In this document: piece by piece, positions 7,965 through 16,758 of the stretch
Position numbering within the stretch: position 1 is the first letter of the stretch
Layout: the number at the start of each line of letters is the position of its first letter
From: Candidatus Eremiobacterota bacterium
GTDB taxonomy: Bacteria; Vulcanimicrobiota; CADAWZ01; Ess09-12
Reading direction: 5' to 3'
DNA length: 64,000 nucleotides
Assembly: GCA_031082125.1 (NCBI GenBank)
Contig: JAVHLM010000017.1
Location: 1-64,000 of the forward strand
The notes under the pieces: generated by a model
The model's database searches: none
Told to the model about the DNA's origin: nothing
What the model saw: the letters and a program-made list of their open reading frames with translations, nothing else
Made by a program: the position numbers and the translations under genes

Positions 7965-9941
7965 TTGGAAATCTCCTCATGTGCTTCTGCTTCTTTTACC
8001 ATACTTCTTGTTGATGACTATGAAGATTACCTCGTACTCCTCAGGACACGGCTCCAGAAGCAGGAAAAACGTTTCACCTTTCTCACCGCCTCTTCGGCAG
8101 ATCAGGCGATGGCCCTCACAAGAGCCCACCATGTGGACTGTATCATCTCCGACTACGAAATGCCGGGGAAAAACGGCCTGGAGCTCCTCTCTGAGCTCCG
8201 CGCCTCCGGAGACATGACCCCCTTTATCTTCATCACCGGCCAGGGCAGCGAGCAGTTGGCCGCCGAGGCTCTGAGGCATGGCGCCGCTGATTACTACGCC
8301 AAAGATGAAGACTTTGCCCTCTATTCCCGCATTGCCAACTCGGTTCATCAGGCGGTAAAGGCTCACCGGGAGAAGCTCCTCCTCTATGAAGCTCAGGCAA
8401 GGCTGAAGCGCGAACTGGATCTCTCCAGGTCGCTTGCGAATCTCTCTTCAAAGCTCATCACCAGGGCCTCTCTTGAGGACATTTCCTTCATAGTGCTTTA
8501 TTACGCGAAGCAGCTCACAGGGAGCCGCTTCGGCTACGTGGGTCATATTGATCCCGCCACAGGCTTCCTTGTCTGCACCTCCATGACAAGAGATATCTGG
8601 GATGTCTGCGGCATTGAGGGAAAGGCCGTGGTCTTTGAGAAGTTCAACGGCCTCTGGGGATGGGTCCTCACCCACAGGAAGCCCCTGATCTGCAACGACC
8701 CCTCGAAGGATCAGCGCGCTGCGGGCACGCCGAAAGGCCATATCCCCATTGAGCGCTTCCTCTCGGCGCCTGCCCTCATAGGCGAATCGCTTGTGGGGCA
8801 GATTGCCCTCGCCAATGCCGAGAGTGACTACACAAGCGAAGACCTCATGGTGGCCGAGCAGCTTGCGGCCCTCTATGCCCTTGCCGTGCAGCGCTTTTTC
8901 ACCGTCGAGGAGCTCTGGAAAAGCCGTGAGCGCTACCGCACCCTGGCCGAGGCCACTCAGGATATGATCTATATCATTGATGCAAAGGGCACCATCACTT
9001 ACGTGAACAGGGCCGCCGCGGTATTCCTCGGGAAGACGGAGGAGGAAATCATTGGAAAGAAACGCTCTTTCTTTTTCCCCCCCGGGCCCGGCACCACCCA
9101 GAAGGCGAGCCTGGAGAAAGTCTTTCACACCGGCACCCCGCTCCATCTGGAAAACCATCTTCCCTACCGCGACAAAGAGCTCATGGTCCACACGAGCCTT
9201 GTTCCCCTCAAGGATGAAAAGGGCACCGTGGTAAGCATCCTGGGGATCACAAGGGACCTCACGGCTTTCCTGGAGGCCAGAAAGCTCAAGGAAGAGTCAC
9301 ATGCCCTCATGAACATGGCCCGTACTGCCGTTGATACAGTCGAAGCCATCGGAGAGGCCCTCATCATCATGGACAGGGAGGGAAAAGTCGTCATGGTGAA
9401 CGCCGCCTTTGAGAGGCTCACCGGATACGGGAAAAGCGAGATCATGGGAAAGATGCTCACCCGCCTTGCCAAAAGGATGATCCCCGCCCAGGACATGAAG
9501 CACTTTCTCAAGGTCATCAGGGAAGCCCTCGAGGGGAGGGCACCCTCGCCGGTCCCCGTCATGATTCTCCAGAACGACGAGGGGGAAAAGCGCTCCACCC
9601 AGCTTGGCATCTCCTTCATAAGAGACGGGGCAGGAGAGGTAGCCCATGTCATCTTCATCATGAAAGACATCACAGAATTGAAGAGAGCGGCGGAAGAGCG
9701 AGAGAAGCTCATAGCGGAGCTCCAGGAAGCCCTTGCTCGCGTGAAGACCCTCAGCGGTATCCTTCCCATCTGCTCATCATGCAAAAAGATCCGGAACGCC
9801 AGAGGCTCATGGGAAAGGCTCGAGGCCTACATGGGCAAGCACTCTGATGCCGAGTTCACCCATGGTCTCTGCCCGGAATGCGCAGAAATGCTCATCATGG
9901 CATCGGAAAACCACCGGCCCTCCGCCCCCTCCTCACCATGA
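7965..9941 (+). CDS. REC-GAF-PAS-PAS signalling protein with C-terminal CxxC zinc-like motif, no kinase
   Basis: A 658-residue cytosolic protein with a TTG start (GGTGGGG 5 nt upstream; no ATG nearby). Domains: receiver (about 12-125) with acidic pair D17/D18, phosphoacceptor D63 in SDYEMPGKNG, T91 and K113; a GAF domain (about 165-312); PAS 1 (about 322-440); PAS 2 (about 455-580); then a coiled linker and a terminal module with CSSCKKIR...W..LEAYMGKHS...FTHGLCPEC. That terminal Cys4 module is a known tail of many PAS/response-regulator proteins and may bind zinc. There is no HisKA/HATPase, GGDEF, EAL or DNA-binding output. It probably relays a signal by protein contact within a phosphorelay. 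No cognate kinase is in the window. Confidence 0.85.
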   Translation: MEISSCASASFTILLVDDYEDYLVLLRTRLQKQEKRFTFLTASSADQAMALTRAHHVDCIISDYEMPGKNGLELLSELRASGDMTPFIFITGQGSEQLAAEALRHGAADYYAKDEDFALYSRIANSVHQAVKAHREKLLLYEAQARLKRELDLSRSLANLSSKLITRASLEDISFIVLYYAKQLTGSRFGYVGHIDPATGFLVCTSMTRDIWDVCGIEGKAVVFEKFNGLWGWVLTHRKPLICNDPSKDQRAAGTPKGHIPIERFLSAPALIGESLVGQIALANAESDYTSEDLMVAEQLAALYALAVQRFFTVEELWKSRERYRTLAEATQDMIYIIDAKGTITYVNRAAAVFLGKTEEEIIGKKRSFFFPPGPGTTQKASLEKVFHTGTPLHLENHLPYRDKELMVHTSLVPLKDEKGTVVSILGITRDLTAFLEARKLKEESHALMNMARTAVDTVEAIGEALIIMDREGKVVMVNAAFERLTGYGKSEIMGKMLTRLAKRMIPAQDMKHFLKVIREALEGRAPSPVPVMILQNDEGEKRSTQLGISFIRDGAGEVAHVIFIMKDITELKRAAEEREKLIAELQEALARVKTLSGILPICSSCKKIRNARGSWERLEAYMGKHSDAEFTHGLCPECAEMLIMASENHRPSAPSSP

Positions 9942-10145
9942 AGCACTCTGCCGGGATGCTGCCTCCAATGAGAGAAACTCCTGGGATATTCTGCCCCCTC
10001 CCAGGGAGGATAAACGAGACTTCCCTCGAACCATGGAGGTGCGGAGAGACGGTCCATGAGAGGAGTGGTGGATTGTGTCTCTTTGTTGTTTTCAGATGAC
10101 CGCGCGGGGAACAGGCGAAAAGCGGCGCCGGGGAGGCGAGCACTC

Positions 10146-10463
10146 ATGAAGACCGGAAGCACAAGGAAAAAAGGGGTGCTCCTTCTTATCACGGGGAGTG
10201 CCATCATCTTTATCGCATCGGCGCTCAATTCCCTCCATGGGATGGCTTTTGACGGGTCAACATCCCTTTCAAGGGGAATCTACCTTTTTGACGTCCTCTC
10301 CACCTTCGGCGTGGTGATTATTCCCTGGGGCCTCACCCTCGTCCTGAGGAAAGAGGGGGTTCCCCCCCATTTCAGGCCTGAGTGCCTTCCCCACAGGAGT
10401 GACCATGAGGTGAGGGGGGCTCCCGCCGCCAGGCCGAGCATAGTGCGGAGGTTCCTTACCTAG
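10146..10463 (+). CDS. small two-helix membrane protein, unknown
   Basis: A 105-residue protein starting MKTGSTRKKGVLLLITG. The ATG at 10146 has GGGAGG 9 nt upstream, better than an in-frame start at 10056. Two hydrophobic segments are visible (GVLLLITGSAIIFIASALNS and YLFDVLSTFGVVIIPWGLTL), joined by a short loop, followed by a basic Pro/Arg-rich tail (RPECLPHRS...RPSIVRRFL). No family is recognised. It lies between a signalling protein and an exported propeller protein, 27 bp before the latter. The roughly 200 bp upstream (9942-10145) show nothing else. Confidence 0.5.
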   Translation: MKTGSTRKKGVLLLITGSAIIFIASALNSLHGMAFDGSTSLSRGIYLFDVLSTFGVVIIPWGLTLVLRKEGVPPHFRPECLPHRSDHEVRGAPAARPSIVRRFLT

Positions 10464-10490
10464 GCGGGCATAATCTTCAGGAGCATCACT

Positions 10491-12092
10491 ATGAGCATGC
10501 TGCAAAAAACAGGCTTTAAAAAAGATGCCATAATGGCTTTCCAGGCTTTTGCGTGGGCCTTCGCCCTTTTCCTGATGGTCCTCTTCACCTCCCGGGCCCT
10601 GTCGGCAAAACCCCTTGTAAAAAAAATAGGGGGGAGGACCTGGATTGCCAATACCACTATCAAGGTGGCCCCCCAGGAGAGCGCCATATACCATGCCAGT
10701 CCCCTCGTCTACCTGGCCCTCACGGGAGGGCTTGGTGAATACCACCTCCAGAACGGCACCTTTACCCTTTATTACCTGGGCGATGATGACCTCGGAAGCG
10801 ACATCACCTCGCTCGCCATGGTGAATGATACCCTCTGGGTCGCCACGCGGAAGGGCATACGCCTCTTCAACACCAGGGAACGCTCCTTCACCGGTTCTTT
10901 GACGCCGGAAAACAGCCCTCTCGGTGCCGAGAACAACATCTCCCTCGTAAAGTCTTCCGACGGGTCATCGCTTTATGTGACGAGCTTCGAACACATCCAG
11001 CGCTATGATCTCCTCACCAGGAAGTGGGAAGATCTCAACTACGCCTATGAGGATCTCGCCATCGGCGAGCCTTCAGGCAACCCTTACTGCCTGGCGGGAG
11101 ATGGCACCCTCTGGGTCGCCTCAAGCGCCCATGCTGCAAGCCGCGGGGGGCTCATGAGATACTCCGAGCCCGAAAGGCAGTGGACCCTCTACAGAGGGGA
11201 GCTCACCGGCGTAAAAAACCCGAAACGCATTGACATCAGTGATATGCTCCTTCTCCCCGACAGCCTCATGGTGCTTTCCAATGACAGACTGTCACGGCTT
11301 GACATCCACCAGAACAAATGGAGCGTCTTCCCCGCAGGCAATCTCCCCAGCCTCGCCGCATCACTTACCAGTGCCTACCCGAACATCCAGGGATATTACG
11401 GCCGGAATATGCATGGCATCCTTGAGTATTTTGAGAAATCCCTTGAAGATATGATCAGGCTCAGGGACTACCATGACATATACTTCAGGGACGGCGTCAT
11501 AATGGGGCTCAATGCCGAATCCTTCTCCCTTTTCGAAGGGAACCATGCCATCCAGAATGTCCGCTACGCAAGCGAGCCCCTTCTTTTCAGAAAACCCCTG
11601 GGAAATGACGGCCAGATGAAAGCCCTGTTCCTTTCCAACAGGGGGCTCGAGCTCCTTGACGTGCCGGGGCTCAAGCTTTCAGTGATAAAAAACTCCGAGT
11701 ATTTCATCGACAAGTATGACTTTTATGATTACACGGCCCTCTGGCGCGAGGGATTCGTGATGCTCTCGATCTCGAGGACTCCGGCTCCCGGCGAGGGGGC
11801 TTCGGTGCGCTTCTCAAGGCTCTTCTACCTTGATCTTAAGAAGGAGACCATCGAGGACAAGACTCCCCGCGAGGTAAAGAGTGCCGAAGAGCTTTTCATG
11901 GCAAAGAACATCCTTTACTGCTACACCGACAGGGGGCTCATGCGCTGGAAAGACACGCTCTGGGTAGCTTCGAAGGACAAGGTGAATCCTCCAGCCATTG
12001 CCCCGCAGCCTCCCACACGGAGAGCGGTCGCCACCTTCAAGGGAGGAAGGAAAGTGGAATTTACCCCCCGGGGGCTCTTTATCTCACCCTGA
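10491..12092 (+). CDS. exported beta-propeller-like protein, unknown
   Basis: A 533-residue protein with a basic start and one hydrophobic segment (AFAWAFALFLMVLFTSRALS), so it is secreted or membrane-anchored. The rest consists of repeated short strand patterns (DTLWVATRKGIRLFNT, GTLWVASSAHAASRGGLMRY, DSLMVLSNDRLSRLDI, DTLWVASKDKV) like those in two-component-type propeller sensors and Kelch/NHL propellers. LWVA repeats at blade spacing support a propeller. AGGAG lies 7 nt before the ATG. No transmembrane helix or kinase follows the propeller, so it is not a complete hybrid sensor. Its ligand is unknown. Confidence 0.65.
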   Translation: MSMLQKTGFKKDAIMAFQAFAWAFALFLMVLFTSRALSAKPLVKKIGGRTWIANTTIKVAPQESAIYHASPLVYLALTGGLGEYHLQNGTFTLYYLGDDDLGSDITSLAMVNDTLWVATRKGIRLFNTRERSFTGSLTPENSPLGAENNISLVKSSDGSSLYVTSFEHIQRYDLLTRKWEDLNYAYEDLAIGEPSGNPYCLAGDGTLWVASSAHAASRGGLMRYSEPERQWTLYRGELTGVKNPKRIDISDMLLLPDSLMVLSNDRLSRLDIHQNKWSVFPAGNLPSLAASLTSAYPNIQGYYGRNMHGILEYFEKSLEDMIRLRDYHDIYFRDGVIMGLNAESFSLFEGNHAIQNVRYASEPLLFRKPLGNDGQMKALFLSNRGLELLDVPGLKLSVIKNSEYFIDKYDFYDYTALWREGFVMLSISRTPAPGEGASVRFSRLFYLDLKKETIEDKTPREVKSAEELFMAKNILYCYTDRGLMRWKDTLWVASKDKVNPPAIAPQPPTRRAVATFKGGRKVEFTPRGLFISP

Positions 12093-12193
12093 AGCCACTT
12101 TATCAAATGCCTCCATAATGGCCGGCCTCAGAGGAATGGCGCACCGCGGTGTAGAACTGAAATCTTCCAAGAGTGCTCAAGGATGGTGACGCC

Positions 12194-13453
12194 ATGAAAG
12201 AAAATACCTCCTTTCCGCCAGCCACCAAGCTTACCCTGGGAGTGAGGGCCGATGACATCCCGTTCCTCAAGGAGCATCGGAGCAAGATAGCCCCTGCCCT
12301 GGCAAACCAGATTATCGCCCGGGATGCCGTCGTCTTCTTCGAGGAGGTGCCCCTCAAGATCAAGGAGGTCCTCCCCTCATCACCGGCCATTATCACGCGC
12401 CTTACGACCCTCTCCTTTGCTGAAGATGACTTCGTGCCCCCGGAAGGGGGAAACTACCAGATCATGGGGGAAGCCGCCCCTGTAGTCACGCCCTTGGGGA
12501 CCGCCGCGCAAGACCCCTCCCAGGGACCGCCGCCGGTGGCCTATGCAAAAATGGTGACCCTTGGCGTGCGCCCCGACGAAACCAAGGCCCTCGAGGAGAA
12601 ATCCGATCTCATCATGGAAACCCTCGATGGAGAGAAAGTCTATGTGACCAAGACGATTTTTGTAGATACCATCCCGCTCCTGGTCATGGAAGTGGACCCC
12701 CACTCTCCCGCTATGATCACAAAGCGCACAAGGATCTCCCTCACCGAGCATGAGTTTCTCCCCGAAGGAGAGCCTCCCCCGAAGAACCAGGATACGCAGA
12801 AAACCATCTACATGGTGGTCTTTTTTGTCCTGGCCATCGCCATATTCTTTCTGGGGTCTTACCTCTTTAAATATGCCACGGGGAAAACCACTTTCACGAT
12901 AAAGTGCGCGGTGAAAATACCGCCCACGGTGGCTATCCGCAGGGAGGCCGTCGATGTGCAGGCCGAAACAGTTCAGAGAAGGCTCACCGACAGCGGCATC
13001 GATGCCAGGGCCCAGTCCAAGCCTGATGAGACCATAGAGCTCCGCGTGGCGAACTATGGCCGCTCCATGAACAAGCTCATTACCACCACGGGAAACATCT
13101 CATACCGCGCTTATGAGAGCGATGACATTAGCAGCAAGTGGGTCGATTACGTGCCTCAGGTCTTCATCGAGAAGGCCGAGGTGAAAAAGGGGGCCCAGGG
13201 ACCCGAAATCCACTATACCCTGGCCGAGGCATCAAGGACAAAGTTTGTGGAAGCCATGCTCCCCAGGCCTAATGTAACGGTGTGCCTTTTCATGGATGAC
13301 GAGAAGATCTCTTCACCGGTCAACAAGGAGCAGGTTCGCACGGGAAATGCCGTGCTCAAGGACAAGGGCCTCACCGAGGAGCGGGCGCAGTTCCTCGCCG
13401 CCATCATGAGAAACGGCGCCTACCAGTATCCCATGGAAATCCTGAACAAGTAA
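12194..13453 (+). CDS. single-pass protein: duplicated cytosolic domain plus SecD-P1-like domain
   Basis: A 419-residue protein. The ATG at 12194 is preferred over an upstream GTG because AAGGATGG precedes it by about 7 nt. Residues about 11-80 and 120-195 are two copies of one domain (TLGVRADD...PLKIKEVLPSSPAIITRLT and TLGVRPDE...PLLVMEVDPHSPAMITKRT). Its second half recalls the CDC48-type N-domain barrel. One membrane helix follows (about 205-229, YMVVFFVLAIAIFFLGSYLF). The C-terminal part (about 240-419) resembles the first periplasmic domain of SecD: AETVQRRLTDSGIDARAQ, then FVEAMLPRPNVTVCLFMDDE and AAIMRNGAYQYPMEIL, matching the 'VIRRRVDALG ... LLLRAGALPAPLEI' pattern. It is not SecD, since the export helices are missing. 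Function unknown. Confidence 0.7.
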   Translation: MKENTSFPPATKLTLGVRADDIPFLKEHRSKIAPALANQIIARDAVVFFEEVPLKIKEVLPSSPAIITRLTTLSFAEDDFVPPEGGNYQIMGEAAPVVTPLGTAAQDPSQGPPPVAYAKMVTLGVRPDETKALEEKSDLIMETLDGEKVYVTKTIFVDTIPLLVMEVDPHSPAMITKRTRISLTEHEFLPEGEPPPKNQDTQKTIYMVVFFVLAIAIFFLGSYLFKYATGKTTFTIKCAVKIPPTVAIRREAVDVQAETVQRRLTDSGIDARAQSKPDETIELRVANYGRSMNKLITTTGNISYRAYESDDISSKWVDYVPQVFIEKAEVKKGAQGPEIHYTLAEASRTKFVEAMLPRPNVTVCLFMDDEKISSPVNKEQVRTGNAVLKDKGLTEERAQFLAAIMRNGAYQYPMEILNK

Positions 13454-13465
13454 CAGGGCGCCTGC

Positions 13466-13912
13466 TTATTTCCCCTCTCCCAGGCGCTTCAGGATGTCCT
13501 CAAAGTCCTCGGGGGGGACAAGGGTGAAGCCGCAACCCTCCTTCACGTCGGCTCCGCATGAGAGAAGGGCCGCCTGAGGATACTCGACGCAGATGTCGGG
13601 GCGCTCGGGGTAGATGGTGCACCTGTTTTCACCGTCAATCTTCGTGCATGAAAAGACCAGGATGCCGCTCTCGGTGACTGTCTTGGGCTGAAAGACGGCA
13701 TAGCGGGGATTTTCCCTCACAAACTGCTCAAACTCTTCCACGGTGGCGATCTTTTTCCCCTCATCGGTGAGAGCCATATCGCGGCAGCAGGCGCCGCAGC
13801 AGCGGCAGCGGCCGATACGGAATGATCCGGGCCTTTCCCCCCTGAGCCTTCTCGCCATTCGCGCAAGGGCAATCCTCATTGCATGAAAAAATCTGCGGAG
13901 GCGATCCTTCAT
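13466..13912 (-). CDS. YkgJ-type cysteine-cluster protein
   Basis: A 148-residue protein with the CRCCGACC cluster near residue 36, then CTKIDGENRCTIYPERPDIC and a later CG...CGF pair. This is the pattern of the YkgJ/Fe-S or zinc-chelating cysteine-cluster family. It is preceded by a basic, Arg-rich N-terminal helix (MKDRLRRFFHAMRIALARMA). The start lies 1 bp after the HAD stop (TGATATG), so the two genes are likely translationally coupled. The family's biochemical role is not established; metal binding is inferred from the cysteines. A second YkgJ module is fused to TPRs at 33841-34992. Confidence 0.8.
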   Translation of the reverse strand: MKDRLRRFFHAMRIALARMARRLRGERPGSFRIGRCRCCGACCRDMALTDEGKKIATVEEFEQFVRENPRYAVFQPKTVTESGILVFSCTKIDGENRCTIYPERPDICVEYPQAALLSCGADVKEGCGFTLVPPEDFEDILKRLGEGK

Positions 13913-13913
13913 A

Positions 13914-14594
13914 TCATCTTATGGCCCTCGCCAGGGCAAGGGCCTCGGCGAGGGTGCCAATCTCAAAATCGCAGTGGCTGCTTTTCCCGAAAAGTGACGA
14001 CTGGGGCTCCTGGACGATCCGGGCCGTGTAGATCCCGAGGCGGTGGGCTCCATCAAGCTCCTCACAGGCGCCGTCGCCGATGAAGAGCGCCTCGTCAGGG
14101 CCGATCCGGAGGCGGGAGAGGGCTTCCCGGTAGATGGCGGGATCGGGCTTGGAGACTCCCAGTTCACAGGAGATCACAAGGGTATCAAAGCAGGGGACAA
14201 GCCCCAGGTGCTCGGCGATGAAGAGGGAGTTATTCGAGGCATTGCTCACCAGGGCCGTTTTGAAGCCTTCACTCCTGATGGCCCCAAGAGCTTCCATGAC
14301 ACCTGGATACAGGTGGGAATAGGAGAGGAGCCTTTCCCTCTCTTCAAGAACCAAGCGCTCTTTTATGCCGTCAGCAACAGAAACTCCGAAGTGTGCGCCT
14401 ACCATGGCAAGCATCTCGCCTGTATCCCTGATTTTTCCCAGGAACCGGTCGGGCGTGCGGGCACGCCACACCTTCCTGAACTCGCCGCACTCGATGCCCA
14501 GGGCACGTGCCATCTCGTCCCGGAAGGCCAGGTAAGGCTCCTCGTCAATATAGACAAGGGTGTCGAAGAGGTCGATGAGAAAAGCCTTAATCAT
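13914..14594 (-). CDS. HAD-superfamily hydrolase
   Basis: A 226-residue HAD-like phosphatase. Motif I is LIDLFDTL, with nucleophile Asp8 and Phe rather than Asp at +2, so the usual general acid is shifted or absent. Motif II is ALVSNAS, motif III the Lys in GVSKPDP, and motif IV LFIGDGACEE. The helical cap between motifs I and II places it in subfamily IA (phosphoglycolate phosphatase/haloacid dehalogenase-like). The substrate cannot be told. It forms a pair with the YkgJ gene. The first 25 codons are duplicated 2 kb away (16558-16631, see that entry). Confidence 0.85.
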   Translation of the reverse strand: MIKAFLIDLFDTLVYIDEEPYLAFRDEMARALGIECGEFRKVWRARTPDRFLGKIRDTGEMLAMVGAHFGVSVADGIKERLVLEERERLLSYSHLYPGVMEALGAIRSEGFKTALVSNASNNSLFIAEHLGLVPCFDTLVISCELGVSKPDPAIYREALSRLRIGPDEALFIGDGACEELDGAHRLGIYTARIVQEPQSSLFGKSSHCDFEIGTLAEALALARAIR

Positions 14595-14697
14595 AAGTCA
14601 TTGAGTCCATCTTGCCTTACTTTCATTCTCAGCCAGCGCAGAAAGAGTGCTTTCACGATGGCTGGACAACTATTAAATCCACAGAGGAAAGAGTCCT

Positions 14698-16437
14698 TCA
14701 ACGGCCATTTATTGCACCCGGCTCTCTCCCTGTGAGCATATGAACCACCATGAGCTCATCAAGGGAATTATTCCCTTTTTTCCATGATGCGCAGAAGTAA
14801 TTCTGCGCCATAGCATCGACGCTCTTTTTCCCCCGATTTCCTTTTTCTGCCTCCTGGTATTCCTCGTAGAATACCCTTCCCTGGGGAGTGGTGAAAAGCT
14901 CCCTCAGCTTCTGATGGAAGAGGGGCCCGGAGAGGCCGGGGAACATTATGCGCCGCAAATCGTCGGCAACCAGAAGTCCCGTGGTGAGCCTTTTCGCTTT
15001 CAGCCTCGCAGCTTTCTGGCGGATGGCACCTTCCAGCCTTTTCAATTGGACTTTCCGCAAGGGCGAGCAGAGTGTATTTCCCATACACCAGGAATCCTGC
15101 TCCAGGGTGAGGGGGAAGAGGTACTGGGCATCGTCACGGAAAAAGTAGTAAGCCTGCGGCTTCTGGTTGGAGAAAAGAATGAAGCCACTCTCGAGTTGAA
15201 CCCTGTCAAGGAAATAGAGCTCGCCCCCCCCATTGAAAAGAGAGCTCGCTGGATAAGGCGTATTGAGAACCGGAAGCGACTCACTGCGGTATGCAGGGTG
15301 CAGTTGTGCGTAGCCAAGGAGAAAGTCCTGTCCCAGGATTGATACCCTTGGGCCCTTTTCCCAGATATACTTTTCCCATCCCGCTCCCAGACGCTCTGTC
15401 GTGAGCCTTTCCTCCCTGGTATAAGCCCATTCTTTCGCATTGCAGGCATATACCCTATCTATGGTGAGATTTTTCCTGTCTCCGCAAAGCAGCCTATTCT
15501 GAAAGGCAGAGGCAACAACAAGCTCTTCTTCATTCACAATGGCGGTATAAGGCATATTGAGAAACCGGTAAGTGGGCCCGTTGCCGCCAAAATAAGTGCT
15601 CACCTTCAGCATTGTGGCATCGATGAAGTAAATAAAGCCTGTATGGGCATCGCTCACTATGAGCTGATCTTCTGACAAGGGCTGTACTGACGTGGGCCAG
15701 AGAAACTCCATCTCCCCGGGCCGCCAGCCCGCTCTCCCCGCCTGTCTCATTATCCTGCCGGTGCTGCGGTCCAGTTCAAAGAGACATTTGTCCATCAACC
15801 CGGTGGCATACACTTTCCCCCTGCTCATGCATACTCCATGGGCAAGCTTTATTGGGGTGTTCCAGAGCTCCCGGGCCGGGTAGGACGAGATGTCAAAGGC
15901 GGTTACCGAGCTTCCGTCATAATTGGCACAGACGCATAGGTCACCTTTTTCACTTACCCAGACGTTTTCAGGCGAGATGGTGTGAGCTGATGTAATGACA
16001 CGCAGGAAACGGAGCGTCCCGGCCTTTTCGTCAACCTTATATACCACGAGATTATTTGCCGTGTAATTGGCAACAAAGAGACCATCAACGGCAGGCGAGA
16101 AAAAAAGGCCCGCGGGATTGTGGATCCATCCCTCCCCCCTGGCGGGGAGAGACTCCTTGTCAATCTGCATTGTTTTCGCCGAGCCGCTCCTGCTGTCAAA
16201 GAGGATGACCTTATTGTAGTTTGCCATAAGGTATTGGTGCTTTCCCAGAGGGGTCAGCGACACAGGGCACCAGGGCCTGGCATCATCTGAAGATGAAGAT
16301 GGGCTGAATTCTCTCACATTGTCAGGCCAGAGATTGACCGCAACCTCTCGGGCAGCCTGCCGGCTGCATGAAGCAAGGGTTGCAAGAAAAACAAGAAGCG
16401 CCACTGCTGTCAGGACCTGCAGTCGCTTTCTTATCAT
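14698..16437 (-). CDS. propeller-type lipoprotein, unknown
   Basis: A 579-residue protein starting MIRKRLQVLTAVALLVFLA with lipobox LASC, so an exported lipoprotein. The ATG at 16437 is chosen because the signal peptide begins there and AAGGGGG lies upstream. Residues about 60-330 carry repeating NHL/YVTN-like blades (GLFVANYTANNLVVYKV, DLCVCANYDGSSVTAFDI, GKVYATGLMDKCLFELD, DQLIVSDAHTGFIYFID). The C-terminal third is helical and charged, with no recognised domain. It is flanked on both sides by copies of the HAD 5' end, suggesting that it sits inside an old duplication or insertion. Confidence 0.75.
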   Translation of the reverse strand: MIRKRLQVLTAVALLVFLATLASCSRQAAREVAVNLWPDNVREFSPSSSSDDARPWCPVSLTPLGKHQYLMANYNKVILFDSRSGSAKTMQIDKESLPARGEGWIHNPAGLFFSPAVDGLFVANYTANNLVVYKVDEKAGTLRFLRVITSAHTISPENVWVSEKGDLCVCANYDGSSVTAFDISSYPARELWNTPIKLAHGVCMSRGKVYATGLMDKCLFELDRSTGRIMRQAGRAGWRPGEMEFLWPTSVQPLSEDQLIVSDAHTGFIYFIDATMLKVSTYFGGNGPTYRFLNMPYTAIVNEEELVVASAFQNRLLCGDRKNLTIDRVYACNAKEWAYTREERLTTERLGAGWEKYIWEKGPRVSILGQDFLLGYAQLHPAYRSESLPVLNTPYPASSLFNGGGELYFLDRVQLESGFILFSNQKPQAYYFFRDDAQYLFPLTLEQDSWCMGNTLCSPLRKVQLKRLEGAIRQKAARLKAKRLTTGLLVADDLRRIMFPGLSGPLFHQKLRELFTTPQGRVFYEEYQEAEKGNRGKKSVDAMAQNYFCASWKKGNNSLDELMVVHMLTGREPGAINGR

Positions 16438-16557
16438 ATGGGATAGCCCCCTTTCCACTGGTAGCCCGCAGCAGGTTGTACATGCCGCCATCTAAGCGGG
16501 GAACCCAATTTTTGGGGTCGGCAGGAGCCCTTCATGCCGGGCGGGGCCTTCTCATCC

Positions 16558-16631
16558 CGGAAGGCCAGGTAAGGCTCCTCGTCAATAGAGACAAGGGTGA
16601 TGAAAAGGTCGATGAGAAAAGCTTTAATCAT
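16558..16631 (-). pseudogene. truncated copy of the HAD hydrolase 5' end
   Basis: These 74 bp match 14521-14594 (the first 25 codons of the HAD gene) with 5 mismatches, same orientation; weaker similarity continues about 18 bp further. The translation begins MIKAFLIDLFITLVSIDEEP: the motif I DTL has become ITL. The frame then runs into unrelated sequence (KAPPGMKGSC) and stops around 16434. There is no HAD core, so it is a remnant. The two copies are direct repeats bracketing the lipoprotein gene. The 320-bp interval 16438-16758 holds this remnant and the ribosome binding site of the next gene, nothing else seen. Confidence 0.8.
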
Positions 16632-16758
16632 GAGCCTGCCTGAGAGATTCGCCGATCCTGTGAGAATCCCTACCTTCATTTTCTCACCGCCTGTGAAGGT
16701 ATTTGGGAGTTTCTGTGGTATTCTCCTGGAAATAATTACTTATCCCCAGGAGGTACTA

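Noticed and set aside
8448-9191. A 247-residue - strand reading frame inside the sensor gene
   Set aside because: The + strand frame encodes a complete REC-GAF-PAS-PAS protein; the - strand frame has no homologous motif.
14043-14735. A 230-residue + strand reading frame
   Set aside because: Antisense to the HAD hydrolase, whose four motifs are intact.
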